Assembly (NCBI RefSeq): GCF_000022905.1
Contig: NC_012590.1
Span: 992,001 to 1,056,000 of the forward strand
Length of the DNA stretch: 64,000 nucleotides
Source: Corynebacterium aurimucosum ATCC 700975
Lineage (GTDB): Bacteria; Actinomycetota; Actinomycetes; Mycobacteriales; Mycobacteriaceae
Direction of reading: 5' to 3'
In this document: positions 20,533 to 28,899 of the stretch, piece after piece
Position numbering within the stretch: the first letter of the stretch is position 1
Layout: each line of letters starts with the position of its first letter
The notes under the pieces: generated by a model
Seen by the model: the letters and a program-made list of their open reading frames with translations, nothing else
Databases searched by the model: none
Told to the model about the DNA's origin: nothing
Program-made: the position numbers and the translations under genes

Positions 20533-20555
20533 GCGGCCTCGAGTGGCCGCTTTTT
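20533..20555 (+). terminator. Hairpin terminator before the Bax1-I gene
   Basis: GCGGCC and GGCCGC form a 6-bp GC stem around TCGAGT, followed by TTTTT at 20551-20555. It lies about 30 bp before the next start codon, so it may end tRNA-Leu transcription or act as an attenuator for the following gene. Confidence 0.7.
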
Positions 20556-20587
20556 AGAGAAAGACTGTGAAAGGAATCGGGATTCGC

Positions 20588-21388
20588 GTGCGTTCTAGCA
20601 ACCCCGTCATGAGTTCCCTCTCATCCAGCCAAAGCCAGACCCAGGTTAACCCCTACGGTCAGAACGACAATCCGTTTAACCAGGGAAATCGTAGCGCCGA
20701 TCGTCCACTGACGGTTGATGATGTCGTAACCAAGACTGGTATTACTCTTGGTGTCATTATCGTTATGGCCGTACTCAACTTTGCCATCGGTGAGTTGGTT
20801 AACCCGGGTATTGCCATGATCCTTACCTTGGTTGGTGCGCTAGGCGGTTTCGTTACTGTCCTCGTCTCGACTTTTGGAAAGAAGTTTGGCTCTGCTGCGG
20901 TGACGCTGATCTACGCCGTGTTTGAGGGCCTTTTCGTGGGCGGATTCTCGCTCATGTTCGCCGGCGTCTCCTTCGGTAATTCCGATGGCATGGCGCTCAT
21001 TGGTCAAGCCATCATGGGCACCGTCGGTGTGTTTATCGGCATGCTGATGGTCTACAAGACCGGTGCGGTCAAGGTCACCCCAAAGTTCAACAAGATCATG
21101 TTCGGCCTTATTGCCGGTGTGGCAGTGTTGGCACTGGGTAACATGCTGGGTGCTATTTTCTTCGGCTTCAATCCGCTGCGTGACGGCGGCATGCTTGCCA
21201 TCATCTTCTCGCTCGTCTGCATCGTCTTGGCTTCGCTGTCCTTCATGACGGACTTCGACCAAGCTGATCGCCTCATCCGTCAGGGCGCTCCGGCTCAGTA
21301 CGCCTGGGGTATCGCTCTTGGTCTGGCTGTGACCTTGGTCTGGCTTTACACCGAGATTCTCCGCCTGCTGAGCTACTTCAGGGACTAA
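20588..21388 (+). CDS. Bax inhibitor-1 / YccA family membrane protein
   Basis: Predicted seven-helix membrane protein of 266 residues in the Bax1-I (UPF0005) family. After a polar N-terminus rich in Ser, Gln and Asn come seven hydrophobic segments; the last carries the family motif around SLSFMTDFDQAD and then AWGIALGLAVTLVWLYTEILRLL. Conserved acidic residues near the C-terminus (DFDQAD) fit the di-aspartyl pH sensor described in bacterial homologues that act as Ca2+ leak channels. GTG at 20588 was preferred (product begins MRSSNPVMSSL, the common corynebacterial form), but GTG 20567 is possible. A long hairpin terminator follows. Confidence 0.88.
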   Translation: MRSSNPVMSSLSSSQSQTQVNPYGQNDNPFNQGNRSADRPLTVDDVVTKTGITLGVIIVMAVLNFAIGELVNPGIAMILTLVGALGGFVTVLVSTFGKKFGSAAVTLIYAVFEGLFVGGFSLMFAGVSFGNSDGMALIGQAIMGTVGVFIGMLMVYKTGAVKVTPKFNKIMFGLIAGVAVLALGNMLGAIFFGFNPLRDGGMLAIIFSLVCIVLASLSFMTDFDQADRLIRQGAPAQYAWGIALGLAVTLVWLYTEILRLLSYFRD

Positions 21389-21410
21389 TTAGTCTCATAG
21401 CGCTGTTGCG

Positions 21411-21462
21411 AACCGGCGGCCGACACCACAAACTTTGTGATGTTGGCCGCCGGTTTCTTTTG
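21411..21462 (+). terminator. Long hairpin terminator after the Bax1-I gene
   Basis: AACCGGCGGCC pairs perfectly with GGCCGCCGGTT; the stem continues imperfectly inward through GACA/TGTT and CACAAA/TTTGTG. It ends in TTCTTTTG. This is a strong structure 22 bp after the stop. Confidence 0.88.
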
Positions 21463-22182
21463 TGAGCCGTCGAGAAGTTTCTATTGGGCACCTCGCCGGT
21501 TATTGCCGGAGTGTTCTCTCTGTCGCCTCAGTACTAAAAACCGCCGGAGCTAGCCAGCGGTTAGTACAAATGTTCCTGAAGTCCTGTGTGTGATTGTGTA
21601 TCAATTCCATCCGGCACGTTAGTCATCTTCCCCGCGCGACGTGGATTACCATCCAGTTAGTTATGCTTGTGAAGCCGAAGGTTCTCTTGGTGGCTATGGG
21701 CGAAATGTTCGATTTATCGAAGATTGAAAGTAGGAATTCGGGGGACCGGTGGGGCACCGCTCGTCCTTCGGCATTGATGTGACTGCTGCTAAGCCGCAAT
21801 ATTGCGTTGCGGCGTCGTTGTATTCCCCTGGCTGTCGGTGGAGCTAGCTGGGCTTTTATGTCGTTCTTGAGATGTTGCCGAGTGTGGGCGTGTGAGGTGT
21901 TTGGCTCCCTGCTTTCGTATTGGAAAACGACACCCTGAAGTTGACAGTGTTGTAATTAGGGGACCCCCACTTGGTTATAATCGGCAGCTCGGTCACATGT
22001 GGCTCACTGTCAGCATCCAAGCTTCTTACAGGCTATGACCAGCGACTATTTATAAAAGTTCTATTAATGGCATCGAATAGTTGTTCTGTCTGGAAATATT
22101 GCACGAACTTTATTTGGGGCTGGCGCGACATCTTGATAATTCTCAGGCATTCTGGTCGCAGAATGGGGTTGCCCGCAAATCG
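21463..22182. other. 720-bp region without a convincing gene
   Basis: Lies between a strong terminator and the left end of the IS3-family element. Only short frames (62 and 80 codons) occur, without recognisable products or ribosome-binding sites. It is more AT-rich than its neighbours in the right half (about 21940-22140). A TTGACA at about 21939 and a TATAAT at about 21975 are both present but not spaced as a single promoter. It may be a remnant of a gene or element disrupted by insertion; no homology could be tested. Confidence 0.4.
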
Positions 22183-22209
22183 TGGACACGTAGTGGAGCT
22201 ACCTAGTGG

Positions 22210-23109
22210 TTAGGCAGCTATTTCTTTTCTGCTGTTGATTGCGCCGGCGTGGTTCTCGAAGTCGACGGGGCTGACCATTCCGAGTGCAGAGTGCCGGCGC
22301 CGACGGTTGTAGACGACTTCAATCCAGTAGGCAACAGCCTTGCGTGCAGCATCACGGCTCGCCCAGCGCTTACGGTCGTAGAATTCAGTCTTTAGCGTCG
22401 ACCAGAACGACTCAGCCATCGCGTTATCGAAGCACACACCAGTACGCCCCACAGACTGAGCAATGCCCAGTCTGCTGCAGACCTCCCAGAGCTTCTCACT
22501 GGTAAATTGCGTTCCGCGGTCAGCGTGAAACACCAGCCCATCAGGAACATCACCGCGCAGTGTATGCGCCATCCGCAGGGCCCGTTCGACCAAACTTGTG
22601 TCTTGCACGCTATCCATAGCCCAGCCCAATACCCTGCGGGAATGACCATCGCGGACCGCGCACAAATACAGCCAGCCCTCACCGGTGCGAAGGTAGGTAA
22701 TATCCGACATCCACACCCGGTTGAGCTCACCAGTATCAAACATGCGCTTGACCAGGTCAGGAAGACTCGACTTACGCTTGGCTTGGATTGTAGTCACCGG
22801 GACAAAGGCACGCGGTGAAATCCCTTCAATGCCCATCATGCGCATCCGCTTCGCCACAGTCTTACGGTTAAGCGAAATGCGGTAGCGCTCGGCGAGCTCT
22901 GCGGTGATCCGCGGAGCACCATAAACCTCATCAGAGTCTTTCCAAATCTGATGAATCTTACGGTCAACATCATCGTAAAATGCTGCCCGATCATCCTTTC
23001 CGGATAGTCGTTTCTGCTGCACATGGGCCCATTTGTAGTATCCAGACCGAGATACTTTTAATAGTCGTGCCATGCGCTTGATGCTGTAGTTCGCCTTCTC
23101 CTGCTGCAT
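22210..23109 (-). CDS. IS3-family transposase OrfB (DDE integrase)
   Basis: Catalytic part of the transposase, 299 residues. An N-terminal HTH_21-like region (YSIKRMARLLKVSRSGYYKW) is followed by the rve integrase core with Asp136 (WMSDITYL), Asp197 (VFHADRGTQF) and Glu233 (NAMAESFWS), the DDE triad, and the C-terminal NRRRRHSALG motif typical of IS3 elements. The ATG overlaps the orfA stop as TAATG. The frame also continues upstream of the ATG through KFEL, so an OrfAB fusion made by -1 slippage at AAAAG (23123-23119) is likely. No inactivating change was seen. Confidence 0.93.
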   Translation of the reverse strand: MQQEKANYSIKRMARLLKVSRSGYYKWAHVQQKRLSGKDDRAAFYDDVDRKIHQIWKDSDEVYGAPRITAELAERYRISLNRKTVAKRMRMMGIEGISPRAFVPVTTIQAKRKSSLPDLVKRMFDTGELNRVWMSDITYLRTGEGWLYLCAVRDGHSRRVLGWAMDSVQDTSLVERALRMAHTLRGDVPDGLVFHADRGTQFTSEKLWEVCSRLGIAQSVGRTGVCFDNAMAESFWSTLKTEFYDRKRWASRDAARKAVAYWIEVVYNRRRRHSALGMVSPVDFENHAGAINSRKEIAA

Positions 23110-23426
23110 TAGTTCGAACTTTTCTGCTCGCGTTGCTTCGCGGCGAAGAAGGCTGTCGCTTTTGACAAAAACTCGTTATCCATCTTGGCTTCCGCCAACT
23201 CACGGCGCAGACGAGCATTCTCAGCACGAAGATCAGCCTCACTCATCCCATCCGAGGCTCCTCGGCGTTCACGCTCTAGTTTGACCCACCGGCCTAAAAG
23301 CCCGGCGGAAACACCAATCTCTTTAGCCACATGGGCAATCGGGCGCTCTGACTCGATTACCAGGTTCGCGGCTTCACGCCGGTACTCAGGCGTGTACTTC
23401 TTGCGCTGTTGACTCACAATGAACAT
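23109..23426 (-). CDS. IS3-family transposase OrfA (helix-turn-helix subunit)
   Basis: 105 residues: N-terminal helix-turn-helix (KYTPEYRREAANLV, then HVAKEIGVSAGLLGRWV) and a C-terminal leucine-zipper-like coiled coil (ADLRAENARLRRELAEAKMDNEFL). It binds the element ends and, as the OrfAB fusion, provides the transposase. The translated frame is intact and ends with TAA overlapping the orfB ATG. An alternative start at a methionine further in would still keep the helix-turn-helix. Confidence 0.9.
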   Translation of the reverse strand: MFIVSQQRKKYTPEYRREAANLVIESERPIAHVAKEIGVSAGLLGRWVKLERERRGASDGMSEADLRAENARLRRELAEAKMDNEFLSKATAFFAAKQREQKSSN

Positions 23427-23557
23427 CCTCTCTTACGGACACAAGATCCGTACAAATAGGGTGTCCACTAAACGAGGGTAACCTCAAGAAGCCGCTCGAA
23501 GCTTTCAGCTTCAGCGAGGGGCTTCTGACAGTCAGGAAAGTTGGTTGAAGGGAAACC

Positions 23558-24229
23558 ATGAAGCGAATCGGGGGCCTAGTGCTGATGGCGGTTTGTATCG
23601 GGGTGCTGTCAAACTGTGCATCTCCGCTAGGTCTAGGTGCTCGCGACCATGGTGATAATCCGGGGGACTTTCACAATTTTCCTGGCGATAACACCGGCGG
23701 TGGCTCAGGGGACTCGGGGGTCGCTGATGCCACCGCCACGAGGTCGCGGGAGGACCAGGCTTCACGCGGCGAGCCTCGTGCGGGAGGTGGGGTGCTGCCG
23801 CCGCTTGGTGAATTTGATCGTACGGTGCCTGGATTCCAAGTATTTGATCCATGTACCACGGAGACTCAAGCAGTGTTTGAAGACTTGGGTTTGGTGTCTA
23901 CTGGTTCGGTTAAACGCCAAACTGGATATCGGTCTTGTCAGTTTGAGGCGCAGGATCAGGGTGGAAGTAAAGCAAGCGTGACTGTGGCGTCAAGAGATTT
24001 CACTATCTCTGAGGTTCGCTCAGCGTTCCCTGACGGGGTGGAGGCGACTGGAGAAGAAGCCAAATCAATCTATCTTGTTGAGGAATCGTTTATAACGAAC
24101 GCGACCTGCACTGGGTATATGGAGACTGTACAGGGGACGATCTCAATCTCTTGGACGAACTTGTCCGACGCTATTTCGATAGCAGATAACTGTAAAAACG
24201 TTGAAAGGTTAGCAAGCGCCGCTATCTAG
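23558..24229 (+). CDS. DUF3558 family lipoprotein
   Basis: Secreted lipoprotein, 223 residues. The signal peptide ends with a lipobox at Cys20 (VLSNC). A low-complexity linker rich in Gly, Asp and Asn (about 25-85) leads to a DUF3558-type domain beginning VFDPCTTET, with further cysteines in GYRSCQFEA, NATCTGY and ADNCKNV that would form disulfides on the cell surface. The family is widespread in mycolic-acid bacteria and its role is unknown. The next gene starts 23 bp downstream, so the two probably form an operon. The IS3 element lies immediately upstream (about 90 bp). Confidence 0.85.
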   Translation: MKRIGGLVLMAVCIGVLSNCASPLGLGARDHGDNPGDFHNFPGDNTGGGSGDSGVADATATRSREDQASRGEPRAGGGVLPPLGEFDRTVPGFQVFDPCTTETQAVFEDLGLVSTGSVKRQTGYRSCQFEAQDQGGSKASVTVASRDFTISEVRSAFPDGVEATGEEAKSIYLVEESFITNATCTGYMETVQGTISISWTNLSDAISIADNCKNVERLASAAI

Positions 24230-24252
24230 TTTGATGGGGCTCGGGGTAAGCG

Positions 24253-26073
24253 ATGATTATTAATCAAGAAAATTTAAATCAAGAAGTCGACGCAATTAAC
24301 AATCTCGGTCAAAATCTGTCTCTGGCCACGCAAAGGGTGCATAGCCCTCTAGATGGAGGCTTCTCCACGGTTACTGGCCTAAGTGAAGTTGGTGCAATTC
24401 ATCAGCGTGTGCTGGCTACGGATCCGGGGTCGGCGCGCAATTCCTTGGAGGGGTTTAGAGGGCAGGTGTCTTGGCTCGGGGAGGCACTCCAAACTGAATT
24501 AGCAAGCTTCGAATCACAAGACGAACTCACCAGCCGGGGTTTGGATGTTGCTGATGCTGGCGGGGGAGGCGGGGCATCGTCGATGCCGATAGTGTCACAA
24601 CCAGACCCGGGCTACAGTCCGTTTGGATTTACTGTTCCAATCGTGGATCCCGGCGCGTCGATTATGGGCCTGGCATCGAATTTGTTCAGCACACGCTTCT
24701 GGGATGTCTCAGAAGCCAACGCACGGTGGGGAGCGCTGAGCGGGGAAGTCGCCGATATCGTCGCCGGACTTGAGCGCTCAGCCGCGTCCTTGGAATCGGA
24801 GAATGACAGCGAAGCTACTACTCGTGCGGCACAAAAGATTCGTGAGGTCGCGCAGGCAGGAACACACTTCATAGCTAATGCAAATGTTATGCAGCAGAAG
24901 CTATTTGGCTTCCAAGCGCAGCTAGTAAACGTGCAACCCGAAGCCATTGCCCTGGCATTCGAGGTTGCAGCGATTCCAGATCCTGTTGCACGCGCAGCCG
25001 CTGAAAGGGCAGCATTGACCTATATGCAGGGTGTTCTGCAGCAGCAGGTGATTTCGGCTATGCCGTATCAGCATGCACTCATGGATGCGGCACCACCCAG
25101 CGGTGGTGGGGATACCAGCACGCATTTTGGGGCGGTCGCGGGCGACGGAAACCGGTACAACACAGATGGGGTTGCCTGGCCCCAAAAGATCGCTGAAGCA
25201 ATACAGAGTGGCGCTGTGGGGCCTGGGTCTTTTGATGTCGCAAATGGTCAGATCCAAGGGCTTGAAGGCGTCGGGATGGGCCCTGAGGATATCGCGAAGT
25301 TTCATGGAGAATTGCAGAACCGTGGGCGCGGTATTCTTAGCGACCTTGGCTTTGGTGAGGCGCTGGCACCCATCGATGCAGCCGAGGTAAACACATCGGC
25401 CGCTAGTGCGGGAATCGGGGCTCTTAACCCGGTTCATGGCACGATGACAGGAGCCACGACTGCCCCGGGCGGTGCGCCCTATGCGGCAGGTGGTCTCAAT
25501 GGGTTGGGATCAGTCGGTCTCGCTGAAGGACGTGGAAGCCAGCTTCCCGGAGGAATTGCGGGACTCAATGGTCGTTTGCCGGAGGCATCAGCGAATCCAA
25601 CCACATCCGCGGCGGGCTTGGGCGGTTTGAATTCTTCTTTCGGCGGGCCCCAGACCGGAACACACCCGGTACTCGGTGGCCTTCCAGGGGCGGGAACAGG
25701 GGCTGGTCAGCAGAGGGAAGGGCGGGCGTCGCTAAGCAGCAGTGGCCTCCTGGGCAGTAATGCAGGCAGTGGCGCCGTTGGTATGGGCGGCGTGGCTGGC
25801 CCTGGTGGCGCTGGTGCCGTTGGCAACGCCGGTGGTGTCGTGGGCGCTGCCGGCGGAGCGCACGGCGCGAAGTCGGGTGTTGGCAATGCGCGCGGTGCAG
25901 GGATGCGCATGATGCCCCTGATGGGCGGAATGGCACGCGGCGGCGATGGTGAGCGTCGGATCAAATCCGTTACGACGCAGGTGGAGCGCGACCCCAACCG
26001 CCGTGACTTGCTCGGCGAAGCGCCTGCGGTGTTGCCGGGAGTCATTGGGGATTGGGCCCGCGAAGAAAACTAG
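24253..26073 (+). CDS. Large glycine-rich WXG/PPE-like protein
   Basis: 606 residues, function unknown. Residues 1-100 look helical with a WxG tripeptide (Trp74, SWLGEAL) followed by FESQD, reminiscent of the WXG turn and YxxxD/E secretion signal of type VII substrates. A second helical region (about 150-275) starts with ARWGALSGEVADIVAGL, resembling the tryptophan helix of PPE/EspB proteins. Residues about 385-565 are Gly/Ala-rich and low in complexity, and the end has a compact segment (RRDLLGEAPAVLPGVIG) that looks conserved rather than random. There is no signal peptide. Together with the DUF3558 lipoprotein upstream it suggests an exported surface protein, but this is inference. A terminator follows. 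Confidence 0.7.
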   Translation: MIINQENLNQEVDAINNLGQNLSLATQRVHSPLDGGFSTVTGLSEVGAIHQRVLATDPGSARNSLEGFRGQVSWLGEALQTELASFESQDELTSRGLDVADAGGGGGASSMPIVSQPDPGYSPFGFTVPIVDPGASIMGLASNLFSTRFWDVSEANARWGALSGEVADIVAGLERSAASLESENDSEATTRAAQKIREVAQAGTHFIANANVMQQKLFGFQAQLVNVQPEAIALAFEVAAIPDPVARAAAERAALTYMQGVLQQQVISAMPYQHALMDAAPPSGGGDTSTHFGAVAGDGNRYNTDGVAWPQKIAEAIQSGAVGPGSFDVANGQIQGLEGVGMGPEDIAKFHGELQNRGRGILSDLGFGEALAPIDAAEVNTSAASAGIGALNPVHGTMTGATTAPGGAPYAAGGLNGLGSVGLAEGRGSQLPGGIAGLNGRLPEASANPTTSAAGLGGLNSSFGGPQTGTHPVLGGLPGAGTGAGQQREGRASLSSSGLLGSNAGSGAVGMGGVAGPGGAGAVGNAGGVVGAAGGAHGAKSGVGNARGAGMRMMPLMGGMARGGDGERRIKSVTTQVERDPNRRDLLGEAPAVLPGVIGDWAREEN

Positions 26074-26108
26074 GGGCATGTGGTTGAGGGTGATTGCCCT
26101 CAAATGCT

Positions 26109-26143
26109 AAAAGCGGCACCCGACTATTCGGGGCGCCGCTTTC
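26109..26143. terminator. Bidirectional terminator
   Basis: AAAAGCGGC and GCCGCTTT arms with inner CCCGA/TCGGG pairing form a long stem. A-rich and T-rich flanks allow it to work for both the glycine-rich protein gene and the opposing small lipoprotein gene. Confidence 0.8.
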
Positions 26144-26163
26144 GCTTCAAGTTACCGCAGAGT

Positions 26164-26418
26164 CTACTGCTGAACCGGGGCAGTGGTGTATCCGGCCGGA
26201 GCAACCTCGGTGCCAGCAACTCCAGTCTCAGCAACCTCGGTCTCAGCCGCTGCTTCGGAGGATGCGGCAGCACCAGAGCCAGGGGCCTCACCAGTGAAGG
26301 TGGCGCCAGTGTCAACCTTCTCGGTGGAATCCTGCTCGCTCGGCGGGTGGCAAGCGGCGAGGGTGAGACCAGCGGAGAAAACCAGACCAGCGGCAGCGAA
26401 ACGAGTGAACTTCTTCAT
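26164..26418 (-). CDS. Small putative lipoprotein
   Basis: 84 residues: signal peptide with basic start (MKKFTRFAAAG) and lipobox LAAC with Cys23, then a short mature part rich in Ala, Glu, Thr and Val without hydrophobic segments or known domain (ending GYTTAPVQQ). Such low-complexity tails act as spacers on the cell surface; function unknown. Frames on the opposite strand over this stretch lack any coherent product. It lies downstream of greA on the same strand, separated by about 50 bp. Confidence 0.75.
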   Translation of the reverse strand: MKKFTRFAAAGLVFSAGLTLAACHPPSEQDSTEKVDTGATFTGEAPGSGAAASSEAAAETEVAETGVAGTEVAPAGYTTAPVQQ

Positions 26419-26467
26419 GGGGATAAAACTCTTTCTCAGAAAAACGGTGACCTAAGAGTAGTATAAA

Positions 26468-26989
26468 TTAGGACTTGCGCGGAGTTGCAGCCTTTGCGGA
26501 ATCATAAGGCGCAGCAGAGACAACCGTCACCGACAAGGTCTTGCCGTTCGGCGCGGTGTATTCGCGGGTCTCGCCCTCGGCAGCACCCAGGAGAGCGGCA
26601 CCCAGCGGGGACTGCTCAGAGTAGGTCTCCAAGTCCTTGTTGTCGGAAGCAGCAGCGCGGGTACCAATGAGGAAGGTCTCGCGGTCCTCCTCGTCACCGT
26701 TGTAGTAAACGTGGACGACCGAACCGATGTGGGCAACGCCCTCCTGGACGGCGGTGCGCTCGGTGGTGGAGTTAGCCAGCACCTCGGAGATCTGCTTGAT
26801 GCGGGCCTCTTCCTGGTCCTGCATCTCGCGTGCGGCGTCATAACCCGCGTTCTCCTTAAGGTCACCCTCCTCGCGGCGCTCATTAATTTCCGCGGCGACG
26901 ACCGGGCGGTGGTCAATCAAGGCCTGCAGCTCGGCCTCGAGCTTGGCCTTGGTTTCCGGGGTGATGTATTGCTTCTGCTGCTCAGCCAT
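26468..26989 (-). CDS. greA: Transcription elongation factor GreA
   Basis: Binds the secondary channel of RNA polymerase and stimulates cleavage of backtracked transcripts. 173 residues: an N-terminal coiled coil with ITPETKAKLEAELQALIDHRP and the acidic tip near GDLKENAGYDAAREMQ (the conserved Asp and Glu that reach the active site), then a C-terminal FKBP-like domain (HIGSVVHVYYNGDEED, SPLGAALLGAAEGE). The GGAAGG upstream of ATG 26989 supports the start. The gene order greA-DUF4307, divergent from mca, is that of mycobacteria. Confidence 0.96.
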   Translation of the reverse strand: MAEQQKQYITPETKAKLEAELQALIDHRPVVAAEINERREEGDLKENAGYDAAREMQDQEEARIKQISEVLANSTTERTAVQEGVAHIGSVVHVYYNGDEEDRETFLIGTRAAASDNKDLETYSEQSPLGAALLGAAEGETREYTAPNGKTLSVTVVSAAPYDSAKAATPRKS

Positions 26990-27106
26990 AGTGCAACCTT
27001 CCGTATACGGTTTCTAATGAACACTTTTATTTCTCAAAGAACGGGCGCAAAAGTGCAGGTGGCGCGGCCCATTCAGAACGCTCAACATACTAGCACAGCT
27101 GGGCTT

Positions 27107-27598
27107 TTAGTTGTCGGTCGCCTCACCCGCTGTATCCATAGTGCTGGTATCTAGATAAGAAGGAATATTTCCAGAACAGCCGTAGACGCCACCGGCGACA
27201 GCCGGGTGATTGGTGGGGATGTCCACAGCGACGCGCTGGGCGGACTCACCGCCGGCCGGCACGGCAATTTCGCGGCGGCCGACCTCCGCTTTGGCGTAGT
27301 CAAAAGCCTGCACGATGCAATAAGCAGGTTCTTCAACGCGGTTCCGTGTGATGTCTACCCAAATGCGCATGGAGTCATCGGAGAGGATCTCGTGTGTGAC
27401 ATAGGATATATCTGCGTTGACCTTCTGCTGGCCGCGGAAGTACTGGACACCAAAGACGATGGCTGCGACGAGCATCCCTAAAAACACCAGCACCAGTGCC
27501 CGGTTGGTCCATGAGCCTCCCGTGAGCGGAGAGCTGTTCGTGGAGCCGTAGCGAGACTGTGAACGTGCGGAGCGAGAAGCAGGTTGGGCGTCAGACAT
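27107..27598 (-). CDS. DUF4307 membrane protein
   Basis: 163 residues with a polar Ser-rich N-terminus, one transmembrane helix (RALVLVFLGMLVAAIVFGVQYF, about 33-54) and an external domain with two cysteines (PAYCIVQAF and YGCSGN). This is the DUF4307 architecture found next to mca and greA in actinobacteria; function unknown. ATG at 27598 gives MSDAQPASRS; the frame extends six codons upstream without support. It is divergent from mca with 92 bp between starts. Confidence 0.88.
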   Translation of the reverse strand: MSDAQPASRSARSQSRYGSTNSSPLTGGSWTNRALVLVFLGMLVAAIVFGVQYFRGQQKVNADISYVTHEILSDDSMRIWVDITRNRVEEPAYCIVQAFDYAKAEVGRREIAVPAGGESAQRVAVDIPTNHPAVAGGVYGCSGNIPSYLDTSTMDTAGEATDN

Positions 27599-27690
27599 GA
27601 GTCTGATTCTATCCAACGGTCGCGACGAAGTTACTATCCACTAGACTGGGCGTCTGTTTAAAGAAGCAATGTAGGGAGATGTAGCACCCA

Positions 27691-28581
27691 GTGAGTACAA
27701 AGCGCCTTTTGGCTATTCACGCGCACCCTGACGACGAATCCTCGAAGGGTGCGGCGACAACCGCGAAATATGCTGCGGAAGGGGCGGAGGTCCTCGTCGT
27801 CACCTGCACCGGTGGTGAGCGTGGGGATATCATCAACCCAGCCATGGACCGCCCTGGTGTCCTCGAGAACATGGGCAGTATTCGTCGTGAGGAAATGGCG
27901 GAAGCGGCTGCTGCTTTGGGCGTGCAACACCGCTGGCTTGGACACGTGGACTCGGGCCTTCCCGGCAACCCACTTGCACCTAATATTAAGGACCTGCTCC
28001 CCGATGGCTGCTTTGCTCTCAAGGAAGATGATGAGGTAGCCCAAGAGCTGGTGGAGATTATCCGTGAGTTCCGCCCTCACGTCATCATTACTTATGACGA
28101 GAACGGCGGCTACCCGCACCCGGATCATCTCATGGTTTACCGGGCGTCTATGTTGGCGTGGGAAAACGCGGGCGATGCCGCGTACCACCCAGAATTGGGG
28201 GAGCCGTGGGAGCCGCTGAAGCTTTATTACACGCACGGCTTTGTGTATCAAAGGATGAAGATCTTCCACGACCTCCTTGTGGAAGAGGGAAAGGTGAGTC
28301 CCTACGAGCCGATGCTCGCGCGGTGGGATACCGCCTTCGGTGACATTATGGCGCGCGTGACCACGCAGGTAGAGTGCGCGGACTACTTCCAAAACCGTGA
28401 GGACGCTCTCCGCGCTCACGCCACCCAAATTGATCCGGCCGGTGCCTTTCTTGCGACGCCGGTGTCTGTGCAACAGGAGCACTGGCCTACGGAGGAATTT
28501 GAGTTGGCTAAGACCCGCGTTTCGACGGCGCTGCCGGAGGATGATTTATTTGCGGGAATCCCGGAAGTAGGGGAGGCTTAA
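27691..28581 (+). CDS. mca: Mycothiol S-conjugate amidase
   Basis: Zinc amidase that cleaves mycothiol S-conjugates of toxins, releasing a mercapturic acid for export; part of the mycothiol detoxification pathway specific to actinobacteria. 296 residues of the LmbE/PIG-L family. The zinc site is given by HAHPDDE (His12, Asp15) near the N-terminus and the His of YPHPDHLMVY near residue 142; TCTGGERGD is also typical. Start is GTG 27691. The closely related MshB is usually slightly different in its C-terminal half; the position next to DUF4307 and greA favours Mca. Confidence 0.93.
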   Translation: MSTKRLLAIHAHPDDESSKGAATTAKYAAEGAEVLVVTCTGGERGDIINPAMDRPGVLENMGSIRREEMAEAAAALGVQHRWLGHVDSGLPGNPLAPNIKDLLPDGCFALKEDDEVAQELVEIIREFRPHVIITYDENGGYPHPDHLMVYRASMLAWENAGDAAYHPELGEPWEPLKLYYTHGFVYQRMKIFHDLLVEEGKVSPYEPMLARWDTAFGDIMARVTTQVECADYFQNREDALRAHATQIDPAGAFLATPVSVQQEHWPTEEFELAKTRVSTALPEDDLFAGIPEVGEA

Positions 28582-28584
28582 AAC

Positions 28585-28878
28585 ATGAACGCTTTGTACT
28601 TCGCGGCGCATGACGTCGCTCTGCTCGCCCAGGGGAGCCAAAGCGGGCCGGTAGGACCAGAGTTCGGTAAGGCCTCACCCATCGGTTTGCTCATCCTTGC
28701 CCTGATGGGCGTTGCCGTCCTCTTTGCAGGCTGGAATTTTCACCGCCGCTACTCACGTTTCCGCCGTCGCACCATGTTCGCGCAGGATCACGGCATTGAT
28801 CCTTTCGACGATGAGGCGGTCGATGCGGCAATGAAGGAAGCCGGCATTCTCGATAACAGTAAGAAGTCCATCTTTTAA
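28585..28878 (+). CDS. Small single-span membrane protein
   Basis: 97 residues, following mca with only 3 bp between. A short N-terminus leads into one transmembrane helix (IGLLILALMGVAVLFAGW, about 30-48), a basic stretch (HRRYSRFRRR) indicating a cytoplasmic C-terminus, and an acidic tail (DPFDDEAVDAAMKEAGI). A similar small membrane gene follows mca in mycobacteria. Function unknown; the spacing suggests co-translation with mca and uppS. Confidence 0.82.
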   Translation: MNALYFAAHDVALLAQGSQSGPVGPEFGKASPIGLLILALMGVAVLFAGWNFHRRYSRFRRRTMFAQDHGIDPFDDEAVDAAMKEAGILDNSKKSIF

Positions 28879-28899
28879 CGCAGAGGACGTTTCCCCACC

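Larger units (their letters stand above)
22183..23467 (-). mobile_element. IS3-family insertion sequence
   Basis: About 1285 bp. Short terminal inverted repeats TGGACAC (22183-22189) and GTGTCCA (23461-23467) bracket two overlapping genes, orfA and orfB, on the minus strand. Both genes are open, and orfB lies in the -1 frame of orfA, as expected for a programmed-frameshift IS3 element. Flanking bases (TCG on the left, CTA on the right) do not form an obvious target duplication, so the boundaries could be off by a few bases or one flank may have rearranged. Confidence 0.85.

Noticed and set aside
20302-20598. 98-codon frame starting inside tRNA-Leu
   Set aside because: It starts within the tRNA, runs through a terminator hairpin and has no ribosome-binding site.
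22178-23472. Target-site duplication around the IS3 element
   Set aside because: Left flank TCG and right flank CTA do not match, even when the ends are shifted by one base.
26080-26466. Two plus-strand frames (128 and 90 codons) over the small lipoprotein gene
   Set aside because: The minus strand gives a clean signal peptide and lipobox; the plus-strand products have neither domain nor start signal.
27658-28482. 274-codon minus-strand frame opposite mca
   Set aside because: Antisense to the clearly recognised Mca.
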